Assembly: GCA_900549295.1 (NCBI GenBank)
Contig: URNG01000103.1
Span: forward strand, 1-11,037
Length of the DNA stretch: 11,037 nucleotides
Direction of reading: 5' to 3'
Origin: an uncultured Rhodocyclaceae bacterium
GTDB taxonomy: Bacteria > Pseudomonadota > Gammaproteobacteria > Burkholderiales > Rhodocyclaceae
A program made the position numbers and the translations under genes. The notes under the pieces were generated by a model. That model was given only the letters and a program-made list of their open reading frames with translations. It was not told the origin of the DNA and ran no database searches. Below are positions 1 to 7,132 of this stretch, piece by piece; positions within the stretch are counted from its first letter, which is position 1; each line of letters starts with the position of its first letter.

Positions 1-336
1 GGTACGTGAGCTGGGTTTAAAACGTCGTGAGACAGTTTTGTCCCTATCTGCCGTGGGCGCTGGAAATTTGAGAGGACCTGCTCCTAGTACGAGAGGACCG
101 GAGTGGACATTCCCCTGGTGTACCGGTTATGACGCCAGTCGTATCGCCGGGTAGCTAAGAATGGACGAGATAACCGCTGAAAGCATCTAAGCGGGAAACT
201 TACCTCAAGATTAGATTTCCCCGGGGCTCCAAGCCCCCTTAAGGGTCGTCGAAGACCACGACGTTGATAGGCGGGGTGTGGAAACGCAGCAATGCGCTAA
301 GCTAACCCGTACTAATTGCCCGTGCGGCTTGATCCT
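1..336 (+). rRNA. rrl: 23S ribosomal RNA, 3' end (partial)
   Basis: This is the last part of 23S rRNA (domain VI and the end of domain V), the core RNA of the large ribosomal subunit; the gene starts before the window. The universally conserved sarcin-ricin loop AGTACGAGAGGACC is at 86-99 and corresponds to E. coli 2654-2667. Counting from there puts the mature 3' end near 336, just after the GCGGCTTGATCC tail, which is typical of betaproteobacteria. The exact 3' end is inferred by alignment from memory and could be off by a few bases. Confidence 0.97.
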
Positions 337-443
337 ATAACCTTGAATCAGCACACAAAACCCAATAACCAATCACAACAAACAACCTTCTGCCAATAAC
401 CCATTCCGCGTTGCGGATAACACCCCACAACGCACACAAGCTT
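337..443 (+). other. 23S-5S internal transcribed spacer
   Basis: About 107 bases separate the 23S and 5S genes. The spacer is A/C-rich and has no tRNA. It contains a small hairpin (TCCGC 405-409, loop GTT, GCGGA 413-417) and the nonamer CCAATAACC twice, near 362-370 and 393-401. It is presumably removed by RNase III and RNase E processing of the rRNA precursor. Nothing in it looks coding. Confidence 0.8.
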
Positions 444-561
444 CGCTTGGCGGCAATAGCCTGCTGGACCCACCCCTTCCCTTCCCGAACAGGACCGTGA
501 AACAGCATCGCGCCAATGATAGTGAGCACATCGCTCGCGAAAGTAGGTCACCGCCAGGCTA
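444..561 (+). rRNA. rrf: 5S ribosomal RNA
   Basis: This is the complete 5S rRNA, a component of the large ribosomal subunit. The terminal helix forms between GCTTGGCGG (445-453) and CCGCCAGGC (551-559). Conserved internal blocks are CCCGAACAGGACCGTGAAAC (about 484-502) and GATAGTG (518-524), followed by AAAGTAGGTCACCGCC (540-554). The length of about 118 bases is normal. It lies about 107 bases after 23S and directly before a terminator, so it closes the rRNA operon. End positions are accurate to one or two bases. Confidence 0.95.
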
Positions 562-569
562 CCCCATGC

Positions 570-604
570 AAAACCCCCGCTAGAACACTGGCGGGGGTTT
601 TTTG
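570..604 (+). terminator. Intrinsic terminator of the rRNA operon
   Basis: A perfect 11-bp inverted repeat (AAAACCCCCGC at 570-580, GCGGGGGTTTT at 591-601) with a 10-base loop is followed by an unbroken T run. It starts about ten bases after 5S rRNA. This is a textbook Rho-independent terminator and insulates htpG from rRNA transcription. Confidence 0.95.
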
Positions 605-722
605 CGTGTACAAACAGAAAAATAACGATCAGGCGCGCTCGGCACGGCGCGTCATCCACCTAATCCGCGTCCAAGCTTGATGCAGCTAGCGGAAAAACCT
701 CAATGCTCCCTTCCCGGCAGGT

Positions 723-752
723 CTTGAAATCGCGTCCTCCCGTCCCGATATA
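723..752 (+). promoter_or_regulatory. Sigma-32 (RpoH) heat-shock promoter of htpG
   Basis: A CTTGAAA -35 element at 723-729 and a CCCGATATA -10 element at 744-752 are separated by 14 bases. The known sigma-32 consensus is CTTGAAA, about 11-16 bases, then CCCCATnTA; the -35 core is exact and the -10 differs at one position. The predicted start of transcription is near 759, giving a leader of about 33 bases before the htpG ATG. Its position in front of an Hsp90 gene supports the assignment. No convincing sigma-70 promoter was seen between the rRNA terminator and this element. Confidence 0.85.
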
Positions 753-791
753 GCGCAGGTCGATTTATTTTTCCAGAACGGGAGTTTCAAT

Positions 792-2714
792 ATGTCCGAG
801 ACCTTGCACGCCCAGAGCGAAACCCTGGGCTTTCAGGCTGAAGTCAAGCAGCTGCTGCATTTGATGATTCACTCCTTGTACAGCAACAAGGAGATTTTCC
901 TGCGCGAGTTGATTTCCAATGCTTCGGATGCGTGCGACAAGCTGCGCTTCGAAAGCATGAACGACGCGGCGCTGTATGAGGACGACAGCGAGCTGAAAAT
1001 CCGCGTCAGTTTCGACAAGGCGGCGCGCACCATTACGGTGTCGGACAACGGGATCGGTTTGTCCCGCGAGGATGCCGTGGCGCATCTGGGGACGATTGCC
1101 AAGTCGGGAACCAAGGAGTTCTTTTCGGCGCTGACTGGCGATCAGGCGAAGGATTCGCATCTGATCGGACAGTTCGGCGTGGGGTTCTACTCTTCCTTCA
1201 TCGTGGCCGATAAAGTAACCGTCATTTCCCGCCGCGCAGGGTTGCCCGCCGATCAGGCCGTGCAGTGGGAATCGGCGGGCGAAGGCGAGTACACCGTTAC
1301 CCAGGCCAGCAAGGCGGGGCGCGGCACCGACGTGATCCTGCATCTGCGCGAAGGCGAGGATGAACTGCTGGGCGGATGGCGCCTGAAATCCATTATCCGC
1401 AAGTACTCCGACCACATCATGCTGCCCATCCTGATGCAGAAGGAAAATTGGGATCAGGAGAAAGGCGAGCAGGTCGTCAGCGATGAACTGGAGACGGTGA
1501 ATCAGGCCAATGCGCTGTGGACGCGCAGCAAGTCGGAAATTGAGGACGAGCAGTACAAGGAATTCTACAAACACGTCGCCCACGATTTCGAGGATCCGCT
1601 GTGCTGGACGCACGCCAAGGTGGAAGGGCGGCAGGAATACACGCAACTGCTCTACATCCCGGCGCGCGCGCCGTTCGACCTGTGGGACCGCAACGCTCGG
1701 CATGGCCTGAAGCTCTACGTGCGGCGCGTTTTCATCATGGATGACGCGGAAAAGCTGATGCCGCTCTACCTGCGCTTCGTGCGCGGCGTCGTGGATTCGG
1801 CCAATCTGCCGCTCAACGTGTCGCGCGAGATTCTGCAGGAATCGAAGGACATCGACACCATCCGCTCCGGTTGCACGCGCAAGGTGCTGTCCATGCTGGA
1901 AGGGCTGGCGAACAGCGAGGATGCCGCCGAAAAAGAGAAATACGCGCAATTCTGGAACACCTTCGGCGCGGTGCTGAAGGAAGGCGTCGGCGAGGATTTC
2001 GCCAATAAAGACAAGATCGCCGCTCTGTTGCGCTTCGCCTCCACGCATGGCGACGGCGACAAGCAGATCGTTTCCCTGGCCGATTACATCGCCCGCATGA
2101 AGGAAGGCCAGGAAAAGATCTATTACGTCACGGCGGATACCTTCAAGGCCGCGCAGAACAGCCCGCATCTGGAAATCTTCAAGAAGAAAGGCATCGAAGT
2201 CCTGCTGCTGTCCGACCGCGTCGACGAGTGGGTGGTTGGGCATCTGACCGAATTCGAAGGCAAGCCGCTGCAATCGGTCGCCAAGGGCGGCCTCGATCTG
2301 GGCCAACTGGAAGACGAGGCCGAGAAGAAGGAAGCGGAAAAAGCCGCCGATGAATACAAGGATCTGCTCGACAAGGTGAAAGCCGCGCTGGCCGACAAGG
2401 TCAAGGACGTGCGCATCACCCATCGCCTGACCGAGTCGCCCTCCTGTCTGGTGGCCGACGAGCACGACCCGTCCGGTAATCTGGCGCGGATGCTGAAGGC
2501 GGCCGGGCAGCCGGTGCCGAACAGCAAGCCGATTCTCGAAATCAACCCGCAGCACCCGGCGGTGGCGCGCCTGAAAAAGGAAGAAACCCGCTTTGCCGAC
2601 TGGGCCGAACTGCTGCTGGAACAGGCCACCCTGGCCGAAGGCGGGCAGCTCGAAGACCCGGCCGGTTTCGTGCGCCGCATCAACGACCTGATGCTGGCGC
2701 TGTCCGGCAAATAA
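792..2714 (+). CDS. htpG: Molecular chaperone HtpG (bacterial Hsp90)
   Basis: This is the cytosolic ATP-dependent Hsp90 chaperone, 640 aa, close to the usual family length. It acts as a homodimer that remodels client proteins with the DnaK system. The N-terminal GHKL ATPase domain (about 10-230) shows [13 protein letters not shown] with the catalytic Glu39 and Mg-binding Asn43, DNGIGL with Asp85, the lid motif LGTIAKSGT (99-107) and [11 protein letters not shown] (126-136). The middle domain carries [12 protein letters not shown] with the ATP-contacting Arg345. The C-terminal dimerisation domain follows an acidic/basic charged stretch around 505-535. The ATG at 792 is preceded by GGGAG (780-784) at good spacing. 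The sigma-32 promoter upstream indicates heat-shock induction. It stands alone between the rRNA terminator and a small DUF3820 gene. Confidence 0.98.
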   Translation: MSETLHAQSETLGFQAEVKQLLHLMIHSLYSNKEIFLRELISNASDACDKLRFESMNDAALYEDDSELKIRVSFDKAARTITVSDNGIGLSREDAVAHLGTIAKSGTKEFFSALTGDQAKDSHLIGQFGVGFYSSFIVADKVTVISRRAGLPADQAVQWESAGEGEYTVTQASKAGRGTDVILHLREGEDELLGGWRLKSIIRKYSDHIMLPILMQKENWDQEKGEQVVSDELETVNQANALWTRSKSEIEDEQYKEFYKHVAHDFEDPLCWTHAKVEGRQEYTQLLYIPARAPFDLWDRNARHGLKLYVRRVFIMDDAEKLMPLYLRFVRGVVDSANLPLNVSREILQESKDIDTIRSGCTRKVLSMLEGLANSEDAAEKEKYAQFWNTFGAVLKEGVGEDFANKDKIAALLRFASTHGDGDKQIVSLADYIARMKEGQEKIYYVTADTFKAAQNSPHLEIFKKKGIEVLLLSDRVDEWVVGHLTEFEGKPLQSVAKGGLDLGQLEDEAEKKEAEKAADEYKDLLDKVKAALADKVKDVRITHRLTESPSCLVADEHDPSGNLARMLKAAGQPVPNSKPILEINPQHPAVARLKKEETRFADWAELLLEQATLAEGGQLEDPAGFVRRINDLMLALSGK

Positions 2715-2718
2715 AGGC

Positions 2719-2740
2719 AACGGGGCGCAAGCCCCGTTTC
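2719..2740 (+). terminator. GNRA-capped hairpin after htpG (weak terminator or attenuator)
   Basis: AACGGGGC (2719-2726) and GCCCCGTT (2731-2738) form a perfect 8-bp stem closed by a GCAA tetraloop, starting four bases after the htpG stop. Only three Ts run on from the stem before C, so termination is probably partial. It may also protect the htpG message from 3' exonucleases. The stem ends only seven bases before the ATG of the next gene. Confidence 0.6.
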
Positions 2741-2745
2741 TCGAC

Positions 2746-2958
2746 ATGCGCCCGGAAGATTTGCAACGCCTGGTCGATCTGGAAATGCCGTTCGGCAAGT
2801 ACCAGGGACGGCGGTTGGCCGATCTGCCGGGGCATTATCTCGGCTGGTTCGCCCGCACGGGTTTCCCCAAGGGCGAACTCGGGCGGCTGCTCGCCCTGAT
2901 GTACGAAATCGACCACAACGACCTGCGCGGCCTGCTCCATCCCCTGCGCCGGCAATGA
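2746..2958 (+). CDS. DUF3820 family small protein
   Basis: A 70-aa protein of the DUF3820 family (also called putative quorum-sensing-regulated virulence factor, QSregVF). The signature is visible: MPFGKYQGRRLADLP (14-28), then YLGWFARTGFPKGELG (31-46), then LALMYEI and a C-terminal LLHPLRR. No signal peptide or membrane segment is seen. The family name comes from work in Pseudomonas; the molecular role is not established, so I give none. The start at 2746 gives a normal N-terminus (MxPEDLQRLV) but has no Shine-Dalgarno, because the htpG-distal hairpin occupies that space. Translation may depend on htpG read-through or use a weak start. Its stop codon overlaps a possible upstream ATG (2955) of the following ATPase gene. 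Confidence 0.85.
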   Translation: MRPEDLQRLVDLEMPFGKYQGRRLADLPGHYLGWFARTGFPKGELGRLLALMYEIDHNDLRGLLHPLRRQ

Positions 2959-2966
2959 TGGCAGGG

Positions 2967-2975
2967 TGCTATAGT
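2967..2975 (+). promoter_or_regulatory. Extended -10 promoter candidate for the GspE-like gene
   Basis: TGCTATAGT matches the extended -10 pattern TGnTATAAT with one mismatch. There is no recognisable -35 at 16-18 bases. Transcription would begin about seven bases later, almost exactly at the ATG at 2982, which would make the mRNA leaderless or nearly so. This is a motif call only. Confidence 0.4.
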
Positions 2976-2981
2976 GCCGCC

Positions 2982-4769
2982 ATGCCGATTCAATCCCCCG
3001 CGCCCGCGCCGCACGAACATCACCTGAATTTCAACGAACTGCTGCTCTGGCTGCAGGAAGACGGCTGGATCGCGGCGGATACCGCTGAGGCGTGCAAGGC
3101 GGAATACCGTTTGCAGGGCGGCAAGCAAAACCCGCTGATCGCGCTGGGCGAAGCGCAGTTGCGCCACGGCAATCGCCTGCTGACGGCGGAAGTCCTGACC
3201 GAATGGCTGGCCAAGCGCTGCGGCCTCGAATATTTTCACATCGACCCGCTGAAGATCGACTTCAGCGGCGTCGGCGACGTGATGTCGAGCGCCTACGCGG
3301 CGCGTTTCAGCATCCTGCCGGTGCGCGTCACCGCCAGCGAGGTGGTGATCGCCACAGCGGAACCCTTCCTGCGCGAGTGGGAGGCGGAACTGTCGCACAT
3401 TCTGCGCAAGGACATTCGCCGGGTGATGGCCAACCCGGTCGACATCGCGCGCTACCTCGTCGAATTCTTTAATCTGGCGCGCTCGATCAAGAAGGCGACG
3501 GCGAAAGGGGAGTCGAACAGCGGCCTGTCCAGCTTCGAGCAACTGGTCGATCTGGGCAAGGGCAACCGCCAGTACGATGCCAACGACCAGCACATCGTGC
3601 ATATCGTCGACTGGCTGTGGCAGTACGCGTTCGACCAGCGCGCTTCCGACATCCACATCGAGCCGCGGCGCGAACTGGGCATCGTGCGTTTCCGCATCGA
3701 CGGCGTGCTGCATCAGGTGTATCAGATTCCGATGCCGGTGATGGTCGCCATGACCAGCCGCATCAAGCTCCTTGGGCGTATGGACGTGATCGAGAAGCGC
3801 CGCCCGCAGGATGGCCGGATCAAGACGCGCACGCCGGGCGGGCAGGAGGTCGAGCTGCGTCTGTCGACCCTGCCGACGGCCTTTGGCGAAAAGCTGGTGA
3901 TGCGCATTTTCGACCCGGAAGTGCTGGTGCGCGATTTTCGGGCGCTCGGTTTTTCCGAAGACGACCAGAGCCGCTGGCAGCAGATGACCAGCGCGCCCAA
4001 CGGCATCATCCTGGTCACCGGCCCCACCGGCTCGGGCAAGACCACCACGCTCTACACCACGCTCAAGCAACTGGCGACGCCGGAAGTGAACGTGTGTACC
4101 ATCGAAGATCCGATCGAAATGGTGGAATCCTCCTTCAACCAGATGCAGGTCAGCCCGGCGATCGAACTGGGTTTCGCCGAGGGCGTGCGTGCCTTGATGC
4201 GGCAAGACCCGGACATCATCATGATCGGCGAGATCCGCGACCTGGAAACGGCGGAGATGGCGATTCAGGCGGCGCTGACCGGCCACCTGGTGCTATCCAC
4301 CCTGCACACCAACGATGCGCCGAGCGCCGTCACGCGCCTGCTCGACCTGGGCGTGCCGGCCTATCTCATCAGTTCCACCCTGCTCGGCATCATGGCGCAG
4401 CGCCTGATCCGCACGCTGTGTCCGCACTGCAAGCAGAGCGCGCCGATCACCGAGGTGGAACGGCAAACGTGGCGCGGTCTGGTGCATCCCTGGAAGGCGG
4501 GCGAGCCGACGCAACTGCATCATGCGGTGGGCTGCCTGGAATGCCGCATGACCGGCTACAGCGGACGGGTCGGCATTTATGAAATCCTGCTCAACACGCC
4601 GGCGGTGCGCGGCCAGATTCGCCCCGGCGCGGAAATTCCCCGGCTGCGCGAACAGGCCTTCCGCGAGGGGATGCGTCCCCTGCGTATTTCCGGGGCGCTC
4701 AAGGTGGCGCAGGGGCTGACCACGCTCGAAGAACTGATGAAGCAGGTGCCGCCGGCGGATGCCGAGTAA
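2982..4769 (+). CDS. GspE/PilB-family type II secretion / type IV pilus assembly ATPase
   Basis: A hexameric secretion-type ATPase that powers pilus or pseudopilus assembly from the cytoplasmic face of the inner membrane. It is 595 aa from this start. Residues about 15-165 form an N-terminal T2SSE_N/MshEN-like region. The catalytic domain has Walker A GPTGSGKT (347-354), an Asp-box region CTIEDPIEM, Walker B IIMIGEIRD (412-420) and the His box TGHLVLSTLHTND (433-445). A four-cysteine zinc site (Cys480, Cys483, Cys518, Cys521) is intact, as in GspE and PilB and unlike PilT. In-frame ATGs at 2955 and 2958 would add nine or eight residues and overlap the DUF3820 stop. I prefer 2982 because of the -10 element just upstream, but this is uncertain. 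No prepilin, inner-membrane platform or secretin gene is adjacent, so its partner system must be encoded elsewhere. Confidence 0.93.
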   Translation: MPIQSPAPAPHEHHLNFNELLLWLQEDGWIAADTAEACKAEYRLQGGKQNPLIALGEAQLRHGNRLLTAEVLTEWLAKRCGLEYFHIDPLKIDFSGVGDVMSSAYAARFSILPVRVTASEVVIATAEPFLREWEAELSHILRKDIRRVMANPVDIARYLVEFFNLARSIKKATAKGESNSGLSSFEQLVDLGKGNRQYDANDQHIVHIVDWLWQYAFDQRASDIHIEPRRELGIVRFRIDGVLHQVYQIPMPVMVAMTSRIKLLGRMDVIEKRRPQDGRIKTRTPGGQEVELRLSTLPTAFGEKLVMRIFDPEVLVRDFRALGFSEDDQSRWQQMTSAPNGIILVTGPTGSGKTTTLYTTLKQLATPEVNVCTIEDPIEMVESSFNQMQVSPAIELGFAEGVRALMRQDPDIIMIGEIRDLETAEMAIQAALTGHLVLSTLHTNDAPSAVTRLLDLGVPAYLISSTLLGIMAQRLIRTLCPHCKQSAPITEVERQTWRGLVHPWKAGEPTQLHHAVGCLECRMTGYSGRVGIYEILLNTPAVRGQIRPGAEIPRLREQAFREGMRPLRISGALKVAQGLTTLEELMKQVPPADAE

Positions 4770-4793
4770 GCGCTCGCTACAGGGCTCCCCGCC

Positions 4794-5225
4794 TCAAATG
4801 CGCTGCGCCGCGCGTTGCACCGCTTCCAGATAAGCCGCCGCATCCATCGCCCCGCCGCTGCGCTGGGCGCGCCAGATGGTTTCGCCCAGGCATTCGAGAA
4901 TGACGTGCTCGGCCTCGTGCGGGTCAAGGCGCGCGCTCAGCTGCTTGAAGGCGGCGCGGATGCCCGGCGGCTGGTCGATGCTCACCTGCTCGTGAATCGC
5001 CAGATGCAGGGAGAGATGGAGAAAGGGGTTCATCTGCCCGCTCTCCGGCGACCATTCCTGCTGCAAGGCATGTTCCGGATGGGCCAGCAAGGCGTGATAT
5101 TCCGGGTGGCGCGCCGCCAGTTCGGCGGCGGTGACCTCCGCGCCCTCCAGCGGCTGTCTGGCGCAATATTTTTGCCAGGCGCTGCAGAAAAACTGACGAA
5201 CCTGATCGCGGCTTGGATTGAACAT
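4794..5225 (-). CDS. DUF1841 family protein
   Basis: A 143-aa protein of the DUF1841 family, which is known mainly from beta- and gammaproteobacteria and has no established function. The N-terminus MFNPSRDQVRxFF and the centre MNPFLHLSLHLAIxEQ (65-80) are typical. It appears all-helical and cytosolic, with no signal peptide. Two histidine-rich helices stand out: His70, His74 and His78 at four-residue spacing, and His103, His107 and Glu111 at the same spacing. It follows nth by 62 bases on the same strand and may be cotranscribed with it. The gap holds a short hairpin (GCTTC 5251-5255, GAAGC 5259-5263). There is no purine-rich ribosome binding site before the ATG; the leader there is C-rich. 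Its 3' end faces the GspE-like gene with a 24-base gap and no clear terminator. Confidence 0.85.
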   Translation of the reverse strand: MFNPSRDQVRQFFCSAWQKYCARQPLEGAEVTAAELAARHPEYHALLAHPEHALQQEWSPESGQMNPFLHLSLHLAIHEQVSIDQPPGIRAAFKQLSARLDPHEAEHVILECLGETIWRAQRSGGAMDAAAYLEAVQRAAQRI

Positions 5226-5287
5226 GATGGTCAGAGGGGGCTATGGATTCGCTTCGCTGAAGCTTGAGTTTTTCGGATTTCCGGCGC

Positions 5288-5920
5288 TCACGCGGTTTTT
5301 TCCTTCCAGGCGCACAGATCATACACGCTGCATCGTCCGCACTCCGGGCGGCGCGCCTTGCACACGTAGCGGCCGTGCAGGATCAGCCAGTGATGGGCAT
5401 TGAGGCGGAAAGCCGGCGGCGTGACGCGCAGCAGCTTCTTTTCCACTTCCAGCACGTTCTTGCCCGGCGCCAGCCCGGTGCGGTTGCCGACCCGGAAAAT
5501 ATGCGTATCGACGGCGATGGTGGGCTGACCGAAAGCCGTATTCAGCACCACGCTGGCCGTCTTGCGGCCGACGCCGGGCAGGGCTTCCAGCGCCTCCCGG
5601 TCGGCCGGAACCTCGCCGCCGTACTGCTCGACCAGGATGCGGCAGGTGGCAATCACGTTCTTCGCCTTGCTGCGATAGAGGCCGATGGTCTTGATGAACT
5701 TGCTCAAACCTTCGACGCCCAGCGCCAGGATGTCGGCGGCGGTCGGAGCGGCTGGGAACAGGCGGGCGGTGGCCTTGTTCACGCCGACGTCGGTGGCCTG
5801 CGCCGACAGGATCACCGCGATCAGCAACTGGAAGGGGCTGGCATAGCAGAGTTCGGTTCGCGGTTCCGGGTTTTCGGCCTGCAGGCGGCTATAGAAGGTC
5901 TCGATGGCGGCTTTTTTCAT
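5288..5920 (-). CDS. nth: Endonuclease III (DNA glycosylase / AP lyase)
   Basis: A bifunctional base-excision-repair enzyme that removes oxidised pyrimidines and cleaves the abasic site. At 210 aa it matches the usual length. The helix-hairpin-helix LPGVGRKTA holds the catalytic Lys120, and the VDTHIFRV motif holds the catalytic Asp138, both at the same numbers as in E. coli Nth. The C-terminal [4Fe-4S] loop is Cys187-x6-Cys194-x2-Cys197-x5-Cys203, complete. The ATG at 5920 gives the expected N-terminus, but no good Shine-Dalgarno is visible. In many gammaproteobacteria nth follows the rsx/rnf genes; here the gene upstream is instead a divergent cytochrome c peroxidase. A possible promoter lies at 5976-6003. 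Confidence 0.97.
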   Translation of the reverse strand: MKKAAIETFYSRLQAENPEPRTELCYASPFQLLIAVILSAQATDVGVNKATARLFPAAPTAADILALGVEGLSKFIKTIGLYRSKAKNVIATCRILVEQYGGEVPADREALEALPGVGRKTASVVLNTAFGQPTIAVDTHIFRVGNRTGLAPGKNVLEVEKKLLRVTPPAFRLNAHHWLILHGRYVCKARRPECGRCSVYDLCAWKEKTA

Positions 5921-5975
5921 GCAGCAGGCGCGTTTTTTCCAGAAAATCAGGGGACTGCATTTTAACCGAGTGTTG

Positions 5976-6003
5976 AGTATCGGCGTCGTGCGTGTTTTGT
6001 CAT
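5976..6003 (-). promoter_or_regulatory. Candidate sigma-70 promoter for nth
   Basis: Read on the minus strand, ATGACA (6003-5998) and GATACT (5981-5976) are separated by 16 bases. They match the sigma-70 -35 and -10 at five and four of six positions. The implied leader is about 50 bases. The match is modest and other elements in this AT-richer gap could serve instead. Confidence 0.3.
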
Positions 6004-6036
6004 GGATTTAATATGGGTCAAAATTAATGTGCCCGG

Positions 6037-6045
6037 TGTTATCAT
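6037..6045 (+). promoter_or_regulatory. Candidate extended -10 promoter for the peroxidase operon
   Basis: TGTTATCAT fits the extended -10 pattern TGnTATAAT with a single mismatch. Transcription would start near 6052, about 50 bases before the peroxidase start. No good -35 is present, so an activator may be needed. An AT-rich inverted repeat (TTAAT 6008-6012, ATTAA 6023-6027) lies just upstream and could be an activator site. Confidence 0.35.
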
Positions 6046-6055
6046 GCGCGACCTG

Positions 6056-6070
6056 CTTTGATCCTCAAAG
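6056..6070 (+). promoter_or_regulatory. Perfect dyad in the peroxidase leader (operator or hairpin)
   Basis: CTTTGA (6056-6061), TCC, TCAAAG (6065-6070) is a perfect 6-bp inverted repeat. It sits between the candidate -10 and the peroxidase start, where a repressor could block transcription or an RNA hairpin could form. It resembles an FNR/CRP-type TTGA...TCAA dyad, but the spacing is only three bases instead of six, so I do not call it an FNR site. Confidence 0.3.
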
Positions 6071-6103
6071 TTCCCTCGGTCTGCCTGAATATTTGTGCTG
6101 GAT

Positions 6104-7132
6104 ATGCTGAGAAAAAGCGTACTTTATCTTACCGCTCTGGGTCTGGCTTCCGGTCTGGCCTGGTGGGTCTTGTACGGGCACGAAGACGATCGGTCGACGA
6201 CGGTTCAGGCGCTGTTTGGGTCCAAAGGCGCCGCCGATATCGGTTTTGCGGCGTTGCGCCCTCTGGGACGCCAGGAAGGTCTCGATCCGGCACAGGTGGC
6301 TCTGGGGCGACAATTGTTTTCGGATACGCGTCTTTCCAGGGATGGCAGCATCGCCTGTGTGTCCTGTCACCGCTTCGACAAAGGAGGCACGGACGGCCTG
6401 CCGCGCTCCTTCGGAGTGGGCGGCGCCGAGGGCGTCATCAATACACCCAGCGTGTTCAATAGTGACCTGAATTTCGTGCTGTTCTGGGATGGGCGGGCCA
6501 TCGATCTGGAAGCACAGGCGGCGGGACCTGTCCATAATCCGATCGAAATGGCTTCTTCCTGGACGGAAGTGCTGGCCCGCCTCGGTGCCGATGCGACCCT
6601 GCGTGGAGCCTTCTCTGCTGCCTACCCGGAGGGCTTGACGGCCGAAAACATCGCGCATGCGCTGGCAAGTTTCGAGCGCTCCCTGCGTAGCCTGGGATCT
6701 CCGTTCGACCGTTATCTGGGGGGTGATGCAGCCGCGCTTTCACCGCTGGCGCTGGAGGGGTACGAGAAATTCCGTGATTTTGGCTGCATCAGTTGCCATC
6801 AGGGCGTGTTGCTGGGAGGCAACATGTTCCAGAGGTTTGGCGTCATGGGGGATTATTTCGCTTCCCGGCCGCTGACCCAGGCTGACCTTGGCCGCTATAA
6901 CGTGACCGGACGGGAGGAAGACCGGCACGTCTTCAAGGTGCCCAGTTTACGTAACGTGGCACTGACGGCCCCTTACTTTCACGATGCGGCGGCTGCAAGC
7001 TTGCCTGGGGCAATCGAGATCATGGGGCGTTTCCAGCTGGGGCGTGAATTGGCAAAGCAGGATGTGCGTGCGATCGAGGCCTTTTTGCAATCCTTGAGCG
7101 GGCGGGTGCCGGAAAGCGCGGTGGTGCCGTGA
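6104..7132 (+). CDS. Di-haem cytochrome c peroxidase (CcpA/MauG superfamily), membrane-anchored
   Basis: A periplasmic di-haem peroxidase that reduces hydrogen peroxide with electrons from c-type cytochromes. It is 342 aa from this ATG; a GTG at 6095 would add three residues, and neither has a strong Shine-Dalgarno. Residues about 4-24 are hydrophobic with no clear cleavage site, suggesting an N-terminal membrane anchor. In 345-aa numbering (GTG start), the first haem site is CVSCH (88-92) and the second is CISCH (231-235). The conserved WDGR (131-134), GPVHNPIEM (144-152), the Met in FGVMGDYF (251) and the NVALTAPYFHDAAA block (287-300) place it in the bacterial cytochrome c peroxidase branch. 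Whether its true substrate is peroxide or a protein, as for MauG, cannot be told from sequence. Its TGA overlaps the GTG start of the c-di-GMP sensor gene. Confidence 0.93.
   Translation: MLRKSVLYLTALGLASGLAWWVLYGHEDDRSTTVQALFGSKGAADIGFAALRPLGRQEGLDPAQVALGRQLFSDTRLSRDGSIACVSCHRFDKGGTDGLPRSFGVGGAEGVINTPSVFNSDLNFVLFWDGRAIDLEAQAAGPVHNPIEMASSWTEVLARLGADATLRGAFSAAYPEGLTAENIAHALASFERSLRSLGSPFDRYLGGDAAALSPLALEGYEKFRDFGCISCHQGVLLGGNMFQRFGVMGDYFASRPLTQADLGRYNVTGREEDRHVFKVPSLRNVALTAPYFHDAAAASLPGAIEIMGRFQLGRELAKQDVRAIEAFLQSLSGRVPESAVVP

Noticed and set aside
362..401. Direct repeat CCAATAACC twice in the 23S-5S spacer
   Set aside because: Nine bases of low-complexity A/C sequence repeated once; likely chance and within a processed spacer.
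335..659. Small minus-strand open frames over the 23S-5S spacer and 5S rRNA
   Set aside because: They lie on the complement of rRNA and its terminator and have no recognisable protein features.
677..705. Sigma-70 promoter (TTGATG, 17 bases, TCAATG) for htpG
   Set aside because: The -10 matches the consensus at only two positions; the sigma-32 element downstream is far better.
765..2798. A 677-codon open frame on the minus strand covering all of htpG
   Set aside because: It is the antisense shadow of a GC-rich conserved gene. Its translation shows no family resemblance, and HtpG explains the same bases fully.
2835..4286. A 483-codon minus-strand frame opposite the GspE-like gene
   Set aside because: Rich in His, Arg and Ala as expected from antisense of GC-rich coding sequence; the plus-strand ATPase has every catalytic motif.
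5251..5273. Plus-strand terminator (GCTTC-GCT-GAAGC followed by TTGAGTTTTT)
   Set aside because: Only a 5-bp stem with a 3-base loop, and the T run is displaced; no plus-strand gene ends here.
6056..6070. FNR/ANR box
   Set aside because: The half-sites TTGA and TCAA are separated by three bases, whereas FNR sites need six between these cores. It is kept only as an unassigned dyad.
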